Source: Armigeres subalbatus (Eukaryota > Arthropoda > Insecta > Diptera > Culicidae). From it: DNA of 64,000 nt. The position numbers were made by a program, and so were the translations under genes. The DNA lies in NCBI RefSeq assembly GCF_024139115.2, contig NW_026943330.1, positions 55,449 through 119,448 of the forward strand. Reading direction: 5' to 3'. Each line of letters opens with the position of its first letter. The first letter of the stretch is position 1. Of this stretch, positions 32,723-42,459 are shown piece after piece. The notes under the pieces were generated by a model. That model was not told the DNA's origin and ran no database searches. It saw only the letters and a list, made by a program, of their open reading frames with translations.

Positions 32723-33495
32723 AGAGCAATTTCAAGTTCAAACAGAATACTTTGAGCTCCTGAAGTGTCTTCATGATGTTTGAGCAGTCGCATGTCCAGT
32801 TTCATTGCTATTGGTGATATGGCCCCTGCTCTTCATATTTTCTTCCCTGAATCCGGCCCTGGTCAAAATTCCAGAAGGTCAATTTCAAATTTAAACAGAG
32901 TTCTTTGAGATCCTGATGTATTTTCATGAAGTTTGATCAGTCGCATGCCCACTGCCCAGTTTCATTGCTTTTGGTGATATGGCCCTTGCTCTCCCCATAT
33001 GGACCCCTGAATCCGGCCCTGGTCAAAATTTCGGAAAGACAATTTGAAGTTCGAGCAGAATTCTTTGAGCTCCTGATGTGTTTTCATGAAGTTTGAGCAG
33101 TCACAAGCCCTGTTTCATTGCAATTGGTGATGTGGCCCCTGCCCTCTCCATTTTCACTCCTGAATCCGGCCCTGGTAAAAAATTCAGAAGATCAATTTCC
33201 ATTTGAAACAGATTTCTTTGAGCTCCTGATGTATTTCCATGATGTTTGAGCAGTCGCATGCCCAGTTTCATTGCTTTTGGTGATATGGCCCTTGCTCTCC
33301 CCATTTGGACCCCTGAACCCGGCCCTGGTCAAAATTCAGAAGGTCAATTTCAAATTCAAACAGAGTTCTTTGAGCTCCTGATGTGTTTTCATGAAGTTTG
33401 AGCAGTCGCATGCCCAGTTTCATTGCAATTGGTGATATGGCCCTTAGTTACCCCCATTTTGACCCCTACATCCGGCCCTGATAAGAATTTCAGAA
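32723..33495 (-). repeat. 155-bp repeats, inverse orientation
   Basis: About five units, the reverse of those in the left arm. The stretch 33101-33304 encodes the same string as the left arm's 21441 frame at almost the same distance from the element end (676 versus 678 bases), proving collinear inverted arms. Confidence 0.9.
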
Positions 33496-33980
33496 GGTCA
33501 ATTTCAATTGAAAATTAAATATTTAAACCTCCTGATTTGTAAAATTTGTGCAGCCGCATGCTTATTACCTCATACAAATTTTATTGTAATTGAATTTTTA
33601 GCCCATACTCTACCATTGAAACCCCTGAATGCGGCCTTGAATTCAGTCAATCTTGCCCTACTCAAATGGTGAAAACATCGGAATCGACTAAAAATCTTTA
33701 CAAATATCTTTTTGGGTTGGTTTGATGGGTGATTTGATAAATTTTGGGCATGAACACGTCCAGAATATTGAAGAGATGTTTGAATTATAGGAAAAACACC
33801 CCCGCGCACACTTATTTTTAGCACTAACTCGGACCTGGACAAAATTTCTATTTTAAAATGTATCAAAGCAAAAATATAGCTATTCCCATTGAGCACAAAC
33901 GAAACCGCGAGGAATTCCGACGATCAGGTGCTGAATGCGAGCCATTTGAAAAAAATCCGTTCGTCCCGGGTCTTAGAGGG
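33496..33980 (-). repeat. Right inverted arm of the 13.2-kb element
   Basis: Mirror of 20763-21235 with a few percent differences. It ends GACCCGGG-type sequence in inverse orientation and then TTAA. Confidence 0.85.
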
Positions 33981-34249
33981 TTAAAGAAGAAAAAAAAGTA
34001 GAGGGTTGTATCCGAGACACGACCGCCAATTGGACGTAGGATTACGGAAGTGTAATAGATTTTATTTTGAAATTCTGAATATGTTCTCTGGCGTTGATAT
34101 TGCGATATTGCGGACTGCGCCCTTGTTATGTTGGCAGTGCCCATGCATTTAAAGGTAAAGGAATTCTAATTTGGTGCTACACCGACAATATCGTGGAAAG
34201 ATAGCTCCTCAGCAAACTCATCATAGATAATGGAAAGCGGTTTCTGATT

Positions 34250-34930
34250 TTGTGCCGGTGCAAGTTCCAGACACTTGACTTCATTCCACATGAGTGTATG
34301 TTGTTGTCCAATCATCATTTCTACCTCATTCATCTTGTCGACGACTTCAAGGTCTACTGCCCTACGTTCGTCCGAAATATCCGTCTGCTCTGTCCGATCG
34401 CAGCCAAGTTTTTTTCATTGAAAACAATTCCATTCCGCCTGTAGAGCGGTGTAGTAACCAGATAGTCCAGCCATGCTTTAACGGTACCTTTCTTCACGTA
34501 GCCGGGCAAGTAACTTGATTTGTGTAATATGAATGCACACATTGATAGCATAGTCGTCATCCAGTTGGCGAGGAAGTACGCCTACCATCTGGGCCACGTC
34601 GACTGGAATGTTGATAATTTGGCCGATAATTGCCAAATTACCTGTGGCATGTTAATGAAAATAGATTAGGATAATCATTTATTTATTTGATGTAATAAAT
34701 TTTTAAGTAAAATAACTTTTCCACAAACCTGCAGTATGGTGCAAACGACAAAACTGCATGAAATTGATCCTGGGAGGCACAAGTCTTGTGGTGAGTGAGT
34801 CCAGCGGATGCAAATTGGACGGAAACTTGGGATATGTAAAGCCATTTGATTGCGACAATGTGAGAATTAATCCGCGGTTCAGGCTTGTTCGACACATAGC
34901 ACACGCCGAAAATCCTTCCGATCAGAACTC
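34250..34930 (-). pseudogene. Helitron Rep/helicase polyprotein fragment
   Basis: Read on the minus strand: SNGFTYPKFPSNLHPLDSLT, then PRINFMQFCRLHH, then (after a gap at about 34650-34730) GNLAIIGQIINIPVDVAQM, VGVLPRQLDDDYAINVCIH, and YVKKGTVKAWLDYLVTTPLY. This order is that of the domain (DUF6570) preceding the Rep catalytic part in animal Helitron proteins. The gap looks like an intron, since coding sequence stops at CTGCAG/GTTTGTGG and resumes after CCACAG. The Rep HUH motif and helicase are missing and a frame shift occurs near 34550. This is a fragment, not a functional gene. Confidence 0.7.
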
Positions 34931-35360
34931 CCGATCAGCCCGATCGAAATTGGGTTTGTCTTGTGTTAAAAGCGAAGAAAATATGTTCGCCATCATCAGC
35001 GACAGCAGACACGTTTTCTTCAACGTCACAACGCTCATCATCGACATCTGCTCTTGCGGACTGCATCACAACATTTTCACCTGCGTCGGAATCGTCATGA
35101 TAAGAGTTAACGACTGTCTCAGCACGGATTAGGTTGAATTCTACTCGAAGAAATTGTAACACGGAAAGCTTAATCCTTATTGACAGGCAGATATACATAA
35201 TTGACAGATGCATTCGTATTTAGAATTACTGTACCAAGTACAATAAGACATGTAAAAACATAAAAGATTAAATGAAAAATTATAGCCAAGCGTACTATAA
35301 ACAACAATAGCATAGTAGTATAAAATTCAAGTAGCATGTGTTTAGGATATGTTTATACAA
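34931..35360. other. No recognised feature
   Basis: The overlapping frames 34758-35132 (plus) and 34935-35213 (minus) have no domain I recognise. The upstream part of the Helitron protein could lie here in decayed form. Confidence 0.4.
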
Positions 35361-35859
35361 AACACACTATCTTAGCTCAAACTTCTCCCATGCAATATGA
35401 TTTGTTGAACCAATTTGTTTTCCACAATACGCCTATCCAATCACAAGCAGCAACACGGCTTATGATTTGAACTTTGAAAAATATTTGTCTCGGCACAATC
35501 TTCTGTCTTGTGAAATTATGATTCTGAAAAGAACCCATTTGTTTCCAGTAATGCACCTTCCCAATCACAAGCAGCGATGTCAGTCACTCGATAAGTTATC
35601 ACTAAAACGCGATAGACACCATTCATGCCCATGCGAATCAATTTTCGCAGCATCCCCCTCCGAAGAGCGCTTCCGCTGCTGTCGACACCAAGCGATAATA
35701 ATTTGTACTTTGAAGAAGAAGAAGAAGAAGAGTCCCTGGTTATGTACGAAAACACTGACATCGAACGAAAGAAAGGCGGAGCAAGCAAGCCGATGCCAAT
35801 GATACGGCTCCCAAATGGGCGGAGCCTCGGACTCCATGCAAACGTATTCTAACCAGCCG

Positions 35860-36147
35860 AAGTGTCGTTTTCTCGGAAAATCGGCAGGACAATTGCATCG
35901 CAGCGGCAACCAGACATCACCGGCGGTGGAAAGGCTGCGGAGAAGGCAACAGCAATGATGGTTGCTACGGGCGGTGGCAGCAACGTTAATTGCTACGAGC
36001 GGCGGCAGCAAGGCTCAGAGAAACATCATCAAGGACGTCTCATCGAGGGCGTCGAGCATTATAAACAGCCTCGTAAACGACATCTTCGTGCGTGTCGAGC
36101 TCGCCAAGCCCGCCGTTTCGGAGGGTTTCAAAGGCGTCACCAAGTAA
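35860..36147 (+). pseudogene. Histone H2B pseudogene with internal deletion
   Basis: The recognisable part reads KAQRNIIKD, then SSRASSIINSLVNDIFVRV, then ELAKPAVSEGFKGVTK and a stop. In H2B these are the N-terminal tail, the alpha-2 helix (SSKAMSIMNSFVNDIFER) and the C-terminal helix (GELAKHAVSEGTKAVTK). The alpha-1 region and the segment between the alpha-2 and C-terminal helices are missing, so it cannot form a histone fold. The histone 3' stem-loop follows 44 bases after the stop, so this derives from a replication-dependent histone gene by DNA-level copying rather than from a polyadenylated mRNA. The upstream sequence could include part of the promoter. Confidence 0.8.
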
Positions 36148-36191
36148 GTCAGCTCCTAGTGAATGAAAGAGGAAGTAGCTTTGCTTAAAAC

Positions 36192-36207
36192 GGCCCTTTT
36201 CAGGGCC
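36192..36207 (+). terminator. Histone mRNA 3' stem-loop
   Basis: GGCCCTTTTCAGGGCC is a perfect 6-bp stem with the four-base TTTC-type loop bound by stem-loop binding protein. It is followed by ACCA-type sequence and, 13 bases on, by purine-rich CAAAGAGGAGAGG, resembling the histone downstream element read by U7 snRNP. It is unusually well preserved given the broken coding region. Confidence 0.85.
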
Positions 36208-37307
36208 ACAGTCCCACTCAAAGAGGAGAGGAATTTTCGTACCGCGCGCGCCGGAAATCAAAATTTTGAAATGAATTTCCACTGCTGATGCCACTTTCAG
36301 CCAATTTATGATTTGCCGCTGGAACATGATAGACGTCATCCATTCTAATACATTGTTTTGCAACGTCTCCATGCAAGGAACGCATGGGCTGCTACCGACA
36401 AAGAATTTTGCCCGTCACAAAGTGATTATGATTTGCATTTTTTGCAGATTTTTGTCTCGGCTCAACCTTCTATCGTGTAAAAAGATGATTTTGTTTCCAA
36501 TGACGCGCCTTTCCAATAATAAACAGCAGGTATACCGAAATCAGAATCTTGGGAAAATCTCATTTGACTGCTAACGCAACTCAATGATGTGAGACGTCAT
36601 CATTGTTTACTTCCCGCACTTTTACTGCTATCTATTCCATCTTTCTACCGTCGCCATGCGGTTATGATGTGCACTTTGAAGAAAATATTTCGGCTCTACC
36701 TTCTTTTGTGTACAATGATAGATTTGACAAGAATCTATTTTGATCCACAATGCGCCTTTCTAATCATTCATAGCAAACAAACGATAGTCCGTATCTTGCG
36801 TAAAAATTTCACTTTTCTGCTAAATAGCCACTGTTAAGAAAACATTTTCAGTGGCGCCACTGGTATCCGGGGACCGTAATCGATGCCATTTTTGCCTCTT
36901 TCTTCTCATAAAATTTTGGTCCTGAGAAGAACCGATTTTCTTTCCAAAATGCGCCGCTAACAGTAGCTAAACGATAATCCGAAGATTGTTGCTTTTGGCG
37001 ATGGCCTCTCGATGTTCCGCTTTCTGCTGACACTGCTGCTACGGGCGTCATCGTTGTGCCCGCTCTCCGAGAAAATTTAATTGAACTGAGGATTGGAGTC
37101 GAGCCCGTAAGTTGCACGATTTTGATGTCTGTGTCTGTTACCGATTTTCAGTGCCTAGTAAAATTCAATTTTTCAATAGTTTAGCACCTTGAATTCATTT
37201 TTTCGAGTTGAGCAAAATCTTAAAGAGTTTGTCGATCGATTAACACCAAAATCCTTAAAATCTGTATATAAACCTCTATGTTCCGGAAAGACGTAATCCT
37301 ACGTCAA

Positions 37308-37421
37308 AAAAAAAACACCCAAACAGACATCATCTCAATTCGTCGAGCTGAGTCGATTGGTATACAACACAAGGGTTTCCGGACCTTCTATCACAACATC
37401 GTCTTGGAAGTTATAACGGGT
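37308..37421 (+). mobile_element. R1-like 3' tail, left of the Gypsy insertion
   Basis: Matches 1285-1370 (AGACATCATCTCAATTCGTC, GAGTCGATTGGTATA, CCTTCTAT). It stops at AAGT, where the Gypsy LTR begins, and continues at 63483. Confidence 0.85.
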
Positions 37422-38092
37422 CGGCCAGTCGCGTTTCCGGTTTAAAATTGGGCGGCTTATGCGCCACTCCTGGAAGGAGACCGCCCAACAAGTTTTCGTT
37501 GCCCGGCTTGAGACCTTCTTAGGGGAAGGGTCACTTTTCTTAAAGAGAAAGCTGACTGGCTAACCTAAATGCGTCCGTCGTACTTCTCGTTTCCGAGCGG
37601 ACACAACTAATCCCAAGAGATTTCCTGAATAAATTCCTCCGATTTCCGGCCCGGTAACAAAGTCATTCAGGCGGGGTTTTCCTCATCGGACCAACCCAAA
37701 AAGTTCTTCCTAGTTTCACCCCGTCCAAGATTGGAAACCGGTCAAAAGTCAAATCAGGTGAGTACCCAGTAAATACAACAACAACAAAGAACTAAACTCG
37801 ACCACGAAGCGACAAGTAAAATCTTTAAAGGACATCAACTAAATACATTCAAACTGCACGCATTGTCATTTGAACCAGTCTAACGCTTTAACTTTAGATT
37901 TTTATTTCGGCTCTGATTCCTCCCATGCATGAAGCTCCCAATCAAGATTACATGGATTTTAATGCACTTTCTTTATTCCTTGCATTTGCCTAGGCCTAGC
38001 ATTCCCTCTGGTTTCCCTCTAACTCGCTTTATAGTGTGCGTGCAATTCCCTAATCTCTACTCTCTACGTGCGTACACTCTCTTTACACCTCT
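37422..38092 (-). repeat. 3' LTR of the Gypsy element, left part
   Basis: Matches 60827-61507 nearly base for base. It begins TATAACGGGTCGG (the LTR 3' end on the minus strand) and breaks at ACACCTCT, where the BEL element begins. Confidence 0.9.
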
Positions 38093-39473
38093 TGTTACCG
38101 ACGCCAATCCCAACCGAAGGAATTGAGGGAGCGGGGGTAACTTTGTTGGAAATGAACGTAGGTAGGAGCCTTGGTGGGTATGATGTTCGAAACAAGCTAA
38201 CGTCTAATGACGGTAGCTGGTTTCAAACTTGTTCTGGTTCTTGCTTCCAGCTCAAGAATGCCCAAGTGCTACATGCCCGACTATGGAGGGGCAGTATGTC
38301 AATCTTGGAGAGAAACTTGAAGTGGTTGGCAAGTATTAGAACTTGACCCTGGTGAATAACTCAGGATTCAGGCTAAGAATGCCCAGGTGCTACTTGCCCG
38401 ACTATGGAGGGGCAGTATGTCAATCCTGGAGAGAGACTTGTCCTGAATAGCTGAGCTATTCAATTGAGTTCCTTGAAGATGAATTTTCGGAAGGAATAAT
38501 CATCCACGACTTGATCGTTTTCCAATCAAGAAACGAACTGATTTATTCTGGTCACATTTTTCTTATTTATAGTCAAAATCGAGATGGGTGCTCAGTATGT
38601 AAATACAGTATAAACTACCCACGCATAGGCCCTAAGCTCACCTTTTCTCTTTTACACTTATAGCTTATTCTTGTCCTTTCATAAATTGGTGAGGTGAAAC
38701 CTAACGTGTCCTGATTTCTAATGTGTGGGTCTGAGCACCTCATGTTATCTTATTTACACATATTTCCTAATTCTGAGCTGAGCCTTTCCAATACATTTCT
38801 TATCTCTATTTGCTCAAATCCTAAGGATCAATGTAAATGCATAGGGCCTGTATAACTATTTCGAATAGCCATCTTCTAATCACGATTCTGGTTGGTATTT
38901 AACACTTTTATTACTTCCGTTAAAAAATGCCTACAAGCAACGTTCCCATCGAAGTGCATGTCCAATAAAAACTAGCTTATCTCGAGACGCCATAAAACGT
39001 CGTATTGGTGTCTTACAATACGTTCCCAAGAACGACTGCACCATGCATCCGACCGAGCGCAAGCGTGAATTACTATATTGCACCTTTGGTGCGTGCGCGG
39101 GTGCTTTAGACCTGGTCCTTACGTTCTCCACGTTAGGACCATCACGCTGCTGCTGTGGAGATAAGGAATAGGCGATAGGACTCGTCTGTGGTACGGTGCA
39201 TATTCTGAGCTAGAGTTGCGTGGCGAGGGCCAGCAATAAAAAGGAATTGGAAAATGACCCGAATCTGGGTGCTGCTTGATAGGCGCACGCTATGGTGCGG
39301 ACTGCTCGTGGTGCGTAGAGCCTTTAATTTTAATTCAATGCTATACGAGCCTATGTTGCTTTTGTTTCAATTAGCATGTCCTTTTCGGAGAATTTAATTT
39401 TGCATAGAAAGGGCAATGACCTACGAGAACCGTTATAGAATTGTAAATAATTTGCAATGTTGCGTTCGTAACA
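38093..39473 (-). repeat. 3' LTR of the BEL/Pao element
   Basis: Starts TGTTACCGACGCC, ends TTGCGTTCGTAACA in plus orientation. It differs from the other LTR by scattered substitutions and 1-3 base indels (for example AAAAAATGCC against AAAATGCC near 38925). Confidence 0.95.
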
Positions 39474-40075
39474 TTCCGGGCCCGGTAAATCGGTTAGATT
39501 TACCAAAATTCTTGAGATAAGCTACATTGCTACAAGTTTCCTGGCCAATTTTTTTTTTTTTATTTATTTATTTATTTTTTTTATAATTTCGTTTTTGCCA
39601 TTATAATTATTTCCAAATATTTTATTATATTTTTTTTTATCTAGCTTCTTTATTGGTAAATTATTCCTTTCTATCTTCATGTAATTTTATTTGTGTATAA
39701 ATTCAATATAAATTTTCGAAAATATATATATTTATATTACTATTTTATCTTATGTAATACAATTTGTTATTATTCACTATTATTCACTCTTATTATTATT
39801 ATTATTCGCCGTGTTGATGTACACCTTCTGTTGAAACTCTATCTCGTCAGCTGGCTGTAGGAATTTTGATCTAACTTGATGATTTGGTTGATACAATTGT
39901 GATATGGTTACGTTGCACTGGAGTACTTAGTCTTGTTGATTCTACTTCTTAGCGATCGGGTCGACCACCTTTCGAGCTGATGTTTTTGTGATAATTGTAA
40001 TACATGAGTGCAGCATCTGATGACTCTTCTTCACAGATCGGTTGATTTGTAGTGAATTTGTTATCATATGACATA
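39474..40075 (-). other. AT-rich 3' non-coding region of the BEL element
   Basis: Long T/A runs (39545-39800) and no coding frame. The minus-strand sequence just before the LTR, CCGGGCCCGGAAT, is the candidate polypurine tract, though it is unusually C-containing. Confidence 0.6.
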
Positions 40076-40462
40076 GCATTAAACGTCTGGTCTCGTACAT
40101 CCTCATGGTATATAGGTCCTTGTACCGCGAGTCAGGCCGTTTCTAACGACCGCATCCTTCAGGTGTGTTGAGAGGTCCTTGGTAGTTTCTGGAACTTGTG
40201 ATATAAGATTTCCTGGTCCATGAATTGTTGAGAATACAGTTGGTGAGCCCTACATTGCTTGGTGTTTGAGTGAATTGTGATATGATAGTTCATGGGTCCT
40301 CGAACTAGCGAACGTCTCCAACAGCGACGTCTTCGATGGTTGATAAGGACTCCCTTGTCCTTGGCAGCTTTTGAAATTGTGATATAATAGCTCATAGGTC
40401 CTCTGAGCAGGAACTGATGGCTGTCTCTAACAGCGGCGCCTTTGATGGTTGATTCGACTTCC
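40076..40462 (-). repeat. Repeats derived from the envelope C-terminus
   Basis: Three to four diverged copies of a unit of about 115-125 bases, each with GGTCCTNGAAC, AACAGCGACGTC-type and AATTGTGATATGATAG words. On the minus strand they encode strings such as RGPMNYHITI and RGPMSYYITI, close to RGPKNSHIAI near the end of the preceding frame. Local tandem duplication of the envelope tail region is the simplest explanation. Confidence 0.65.
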
Positions 40463-40990
40463 TTAATCCTTGATTGTCATCGGAATTGCGATATGAGAGT
40501 TCTTTGGTCCCCGAACAGCTGGAAGAGGTGCCGCTTCCGTCAGCGGAGTTATTTCCAGAGGATCAGATTGATCTCCAGACGTCTTGGCATCATATGTTTT
40601 AGGCGCTGTTTTCACGATGTTCCGCAGGGTATTTCGATGAGTAAGGAATGTTGTCAGTGAATCCCAAAAGGAGCAAATTAGTTGCCAACTAAATCCATAT
40701 ATTTCGTACAATATTCGTCCATGCATCAAGGTATCTATGGCGAATTTTATGATTCTTCCAATCAAATACAAACCGATTGCGGTTGAAGTGATATTTCCTA
40801 GCCATGTTGACCAAGAGAGTAATTTATCCCAATATTTTGTAATCATATTGTCGATTATTTTTCAGATACTAATGCGTCGAAGTGAAATCCTTGTATGCTG
40901 GGATTTTGTCCTGTTAATATTCTGTGTACTACATTCGATGCAATTCGGCGATTTCTTTGATCGTAAATCATAGACCTCATCTTTTTAGGC
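40463..40990 (-). pseudogene. C-terminal part of the envelope-like glycoprotein
   Basis: This continues the glycoprotein downstream of its premature end, in two further frames. The first stretch (about 40990-40860) is hydrophilic; the second (40463-40846) contains a hydrophobic segment, STAIGLYLIGRIIKFAI, suitable as the membrane anchor, and a proline-rich cytoplasmic tail ending SHIAIPMTIKD. At least two frameshifts separate these from the N-terminal part, so no membrane-anchored protein is made by this copy. It could also represent an additional small frame, but position and topology favour the envelope C-terminus. Confidence 0.65.
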
Positions 40991-42442
40991 TGTCCGCATC
41001 ATAAACTCCACTTCCATTAAACTCGGTAGCGGTGGGTAAGTCCATTTTGTTCCTATATCCGTTGTCAACTTCTGAGGTGCGATAGTTTCTCGAAATTTTC
41101 CATCAAATGTATACCATCTGCCGTTGAACTGGAATTTCGCTGGTAATAACGGCGTGCATTCGATTTCGGTCCCTCTCATCTGAAGCGTGCGTGTTACGGG
41201 TGACAAAAACATAGTAATGTTTCCGTATCTTACTGGCAACTCTTGATAGCATATTTCGGAGGCAAATGGTTGAACATACACTGGTTTACATTCTAATACG
41301 TGTAATACTTCGCCTGCGACAACTGCTGAAAATCCGCTTCGCTTCATTATACTATTGACGAATTCCGTCGGATTAATTCTGGCCAATGTAAGCTTGGTCT
41401 CTAACAATGCCTTATCAATCTTGCACATTTCAGTCATTACTGAATTGTATACTTCATCCAATTTCTGTCCGACATAATTTTCGACGAGTGTTATTTTCGA
41501 GTTAAAGTACGTGAAAATATCATGATTTTTAGCAGTGGTTGGTTTTCTTGTGAACGGTGCTTTGAATTCTGCTGCCTCTAAGATAAATATTCTAGGGTGA
41601 TCGGTACCATATCCATTGTAGCCACATATTTTTGCAGAATCCTTTGTGCGAATAGAAAACAAATGCGTATCCGAAATTGAAGTGTACACTGCTTTTCTCT
41701 TATCCTTAGAAACATCTAGGTTGATTGTTTTATTCACCTTCCCTTCGAAAATCACTTCAAATTCTGTGTCTTCGCATCGTTGATTCATACTCACATCCCA
41801 CGTCGAGTAGCCATCTTCGGAATCGAGGCATTTCCCATGAGAATAAGGACATATTAGTCCATGCCGTAACATGATCTGATCGTTTTCGGTGTCAACTGAC
41901 GCTTCGTAATTGTATAGCGCAATTTCGTATTCGAAATACACTAGTGCATTTGTCCATGTATATTCTGGGGTTTTGAAAACTCCTCCGCTACAGGAACTAG
42001 ATTGAACGCTCCCAATAACTAATGTTTCGCCTCTTGTAGTATGATTCCGTTTCAATTGATGAAGTCCGGTATTGAAGGTTAGAGGAATCGCACCCATTAG
42101 TTGTGTTTTTCTGCATTCTTCTGGGGTAAAATCCTTTACTATATAAGAGTATCCATTTTCGTAATCTGATGTATGAGAGTGCATTCCACAATGTCTTATG
42201 GATCTTTTTATTATCAATTTGCACTGGTACACCATCATTGCAGAGCTTTTCGCGTTCCGTTGTAGTACTTGTATGGGTACTTCGTTGATAGATAAATTTC
42301 TAACAGATGGTAAACATGATGTTACGTCTAACAACGAGTAGCTGGTCATATTCACATCTGGGTTTGCACAGTCATATGCAATTAAAGAAGTTTGTAGCCC
42401 AAGCGCTGACATTATCAGGAACATCATCATTAGAATTACCAT
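40985..42442 (-). pseudogene. Envelope-like glycoprotein, chuvirus-like, truncated
   Basis: 485 codons, beginning with a hydrophobic signal peptide (about residues 1-20) and rich in paired cysteines and N-glycosylation sites (for example NMTS, NLSI, NHTT). The segments YSLLDVTSC and RHCGMHSHTSDYENGY fit the glycoprotein type of chuviruses (Jingchuvirales), copies of which have been described in mosquito BEL/Pao elements. No membrane anchor is left in this frame: it stops after FMMRTA, and the remainder lies in other frames (40463-40990). It follows integrase by 18 bases, the usual place for env. Chuvirus-like origin is recognition from memory and needs a profile search. Confidence 0.6.
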
Positions 42443-42459
42443 ATACCAAGGGGCGGTGA

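Larger units (their letters stand above)
20763..33980. mobile_element. 13.2-kb piggyBac-like foldback element, non-autonomous
   Basis: The element begins CCCTCTAAGACCCGGGACG and ends with the inverse of that sequence. It is flanked on both sides by TTAA (20759-20762, 33981-33984), the target and duplication of piggyBac-type transposons, whose ends typically start with CCC. The first 0.7 kb of each end (20763-21460 and 33980-33260) are collinear inverted copies with few differences; related repeats extend the right arm to about 1.26 kb. The interior is entirely repeats: 155-bp units, arrays of a 24-bp unit in both orientations, and three copies of a 0.9-kb spacer. There is no transposase, so it would depend on an enzyme encoded elsewhere. 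Confidence 0.75.
35361..37060 (+). repeat. Degenerate repeats of about 110 bp around the histone remnant
   Basis: Diverged copies of a unit combining TCGGCTCAACCTTCT, GAAAAGAACCCATTTGTTTC and CCAATCACAAGCAG occur at about 35370-35470, 35465-35575, 36425-36535, 36660-36790 and 36885-36980. The histone pseudogene lies between the second and third. The repeats may be duplicated histone upstream sequence; that is inference. Confidence 0.55.
33999..37305. mobile_element. 3.3-kb inserted segment with Helitron and histone fragments
   Basis: The segment lies within the A-rich tract of the R1 3' UTR (AGAAGAAAAAAAA at 33985, A-run again at 37306). Near its ends is a perfect inverted repeat GACGTAGGATTACG (34033-34046 and 37292-37305). 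It contains a Helitron-type pseudogene, a histone H2B pseudogene with its 3' stem-loop, and degenerate repeats of about 110 bases. I cannot assign the carrier: a Helitron that captured a histone gene, or a palindromic-ended transposon, are both possible. Because the junctions are A-runs, target duplications cannot be read. Confidence 0.5.

Noticed and set aside
30985..32805. 606-codon proline-rich frame on the minus strand
   Set aside because: It is the same repeat unit read in the opposite array, plus part of a 155-bp repeat. There is no non-repeat coding sequence.
35580..36011. 143-codon minus-strand frame in the histone segment
   Set aside because: It lies antisense to the H2B remnant, contains phenylalanine and serine runs from a GAA repeat, and has no domain.
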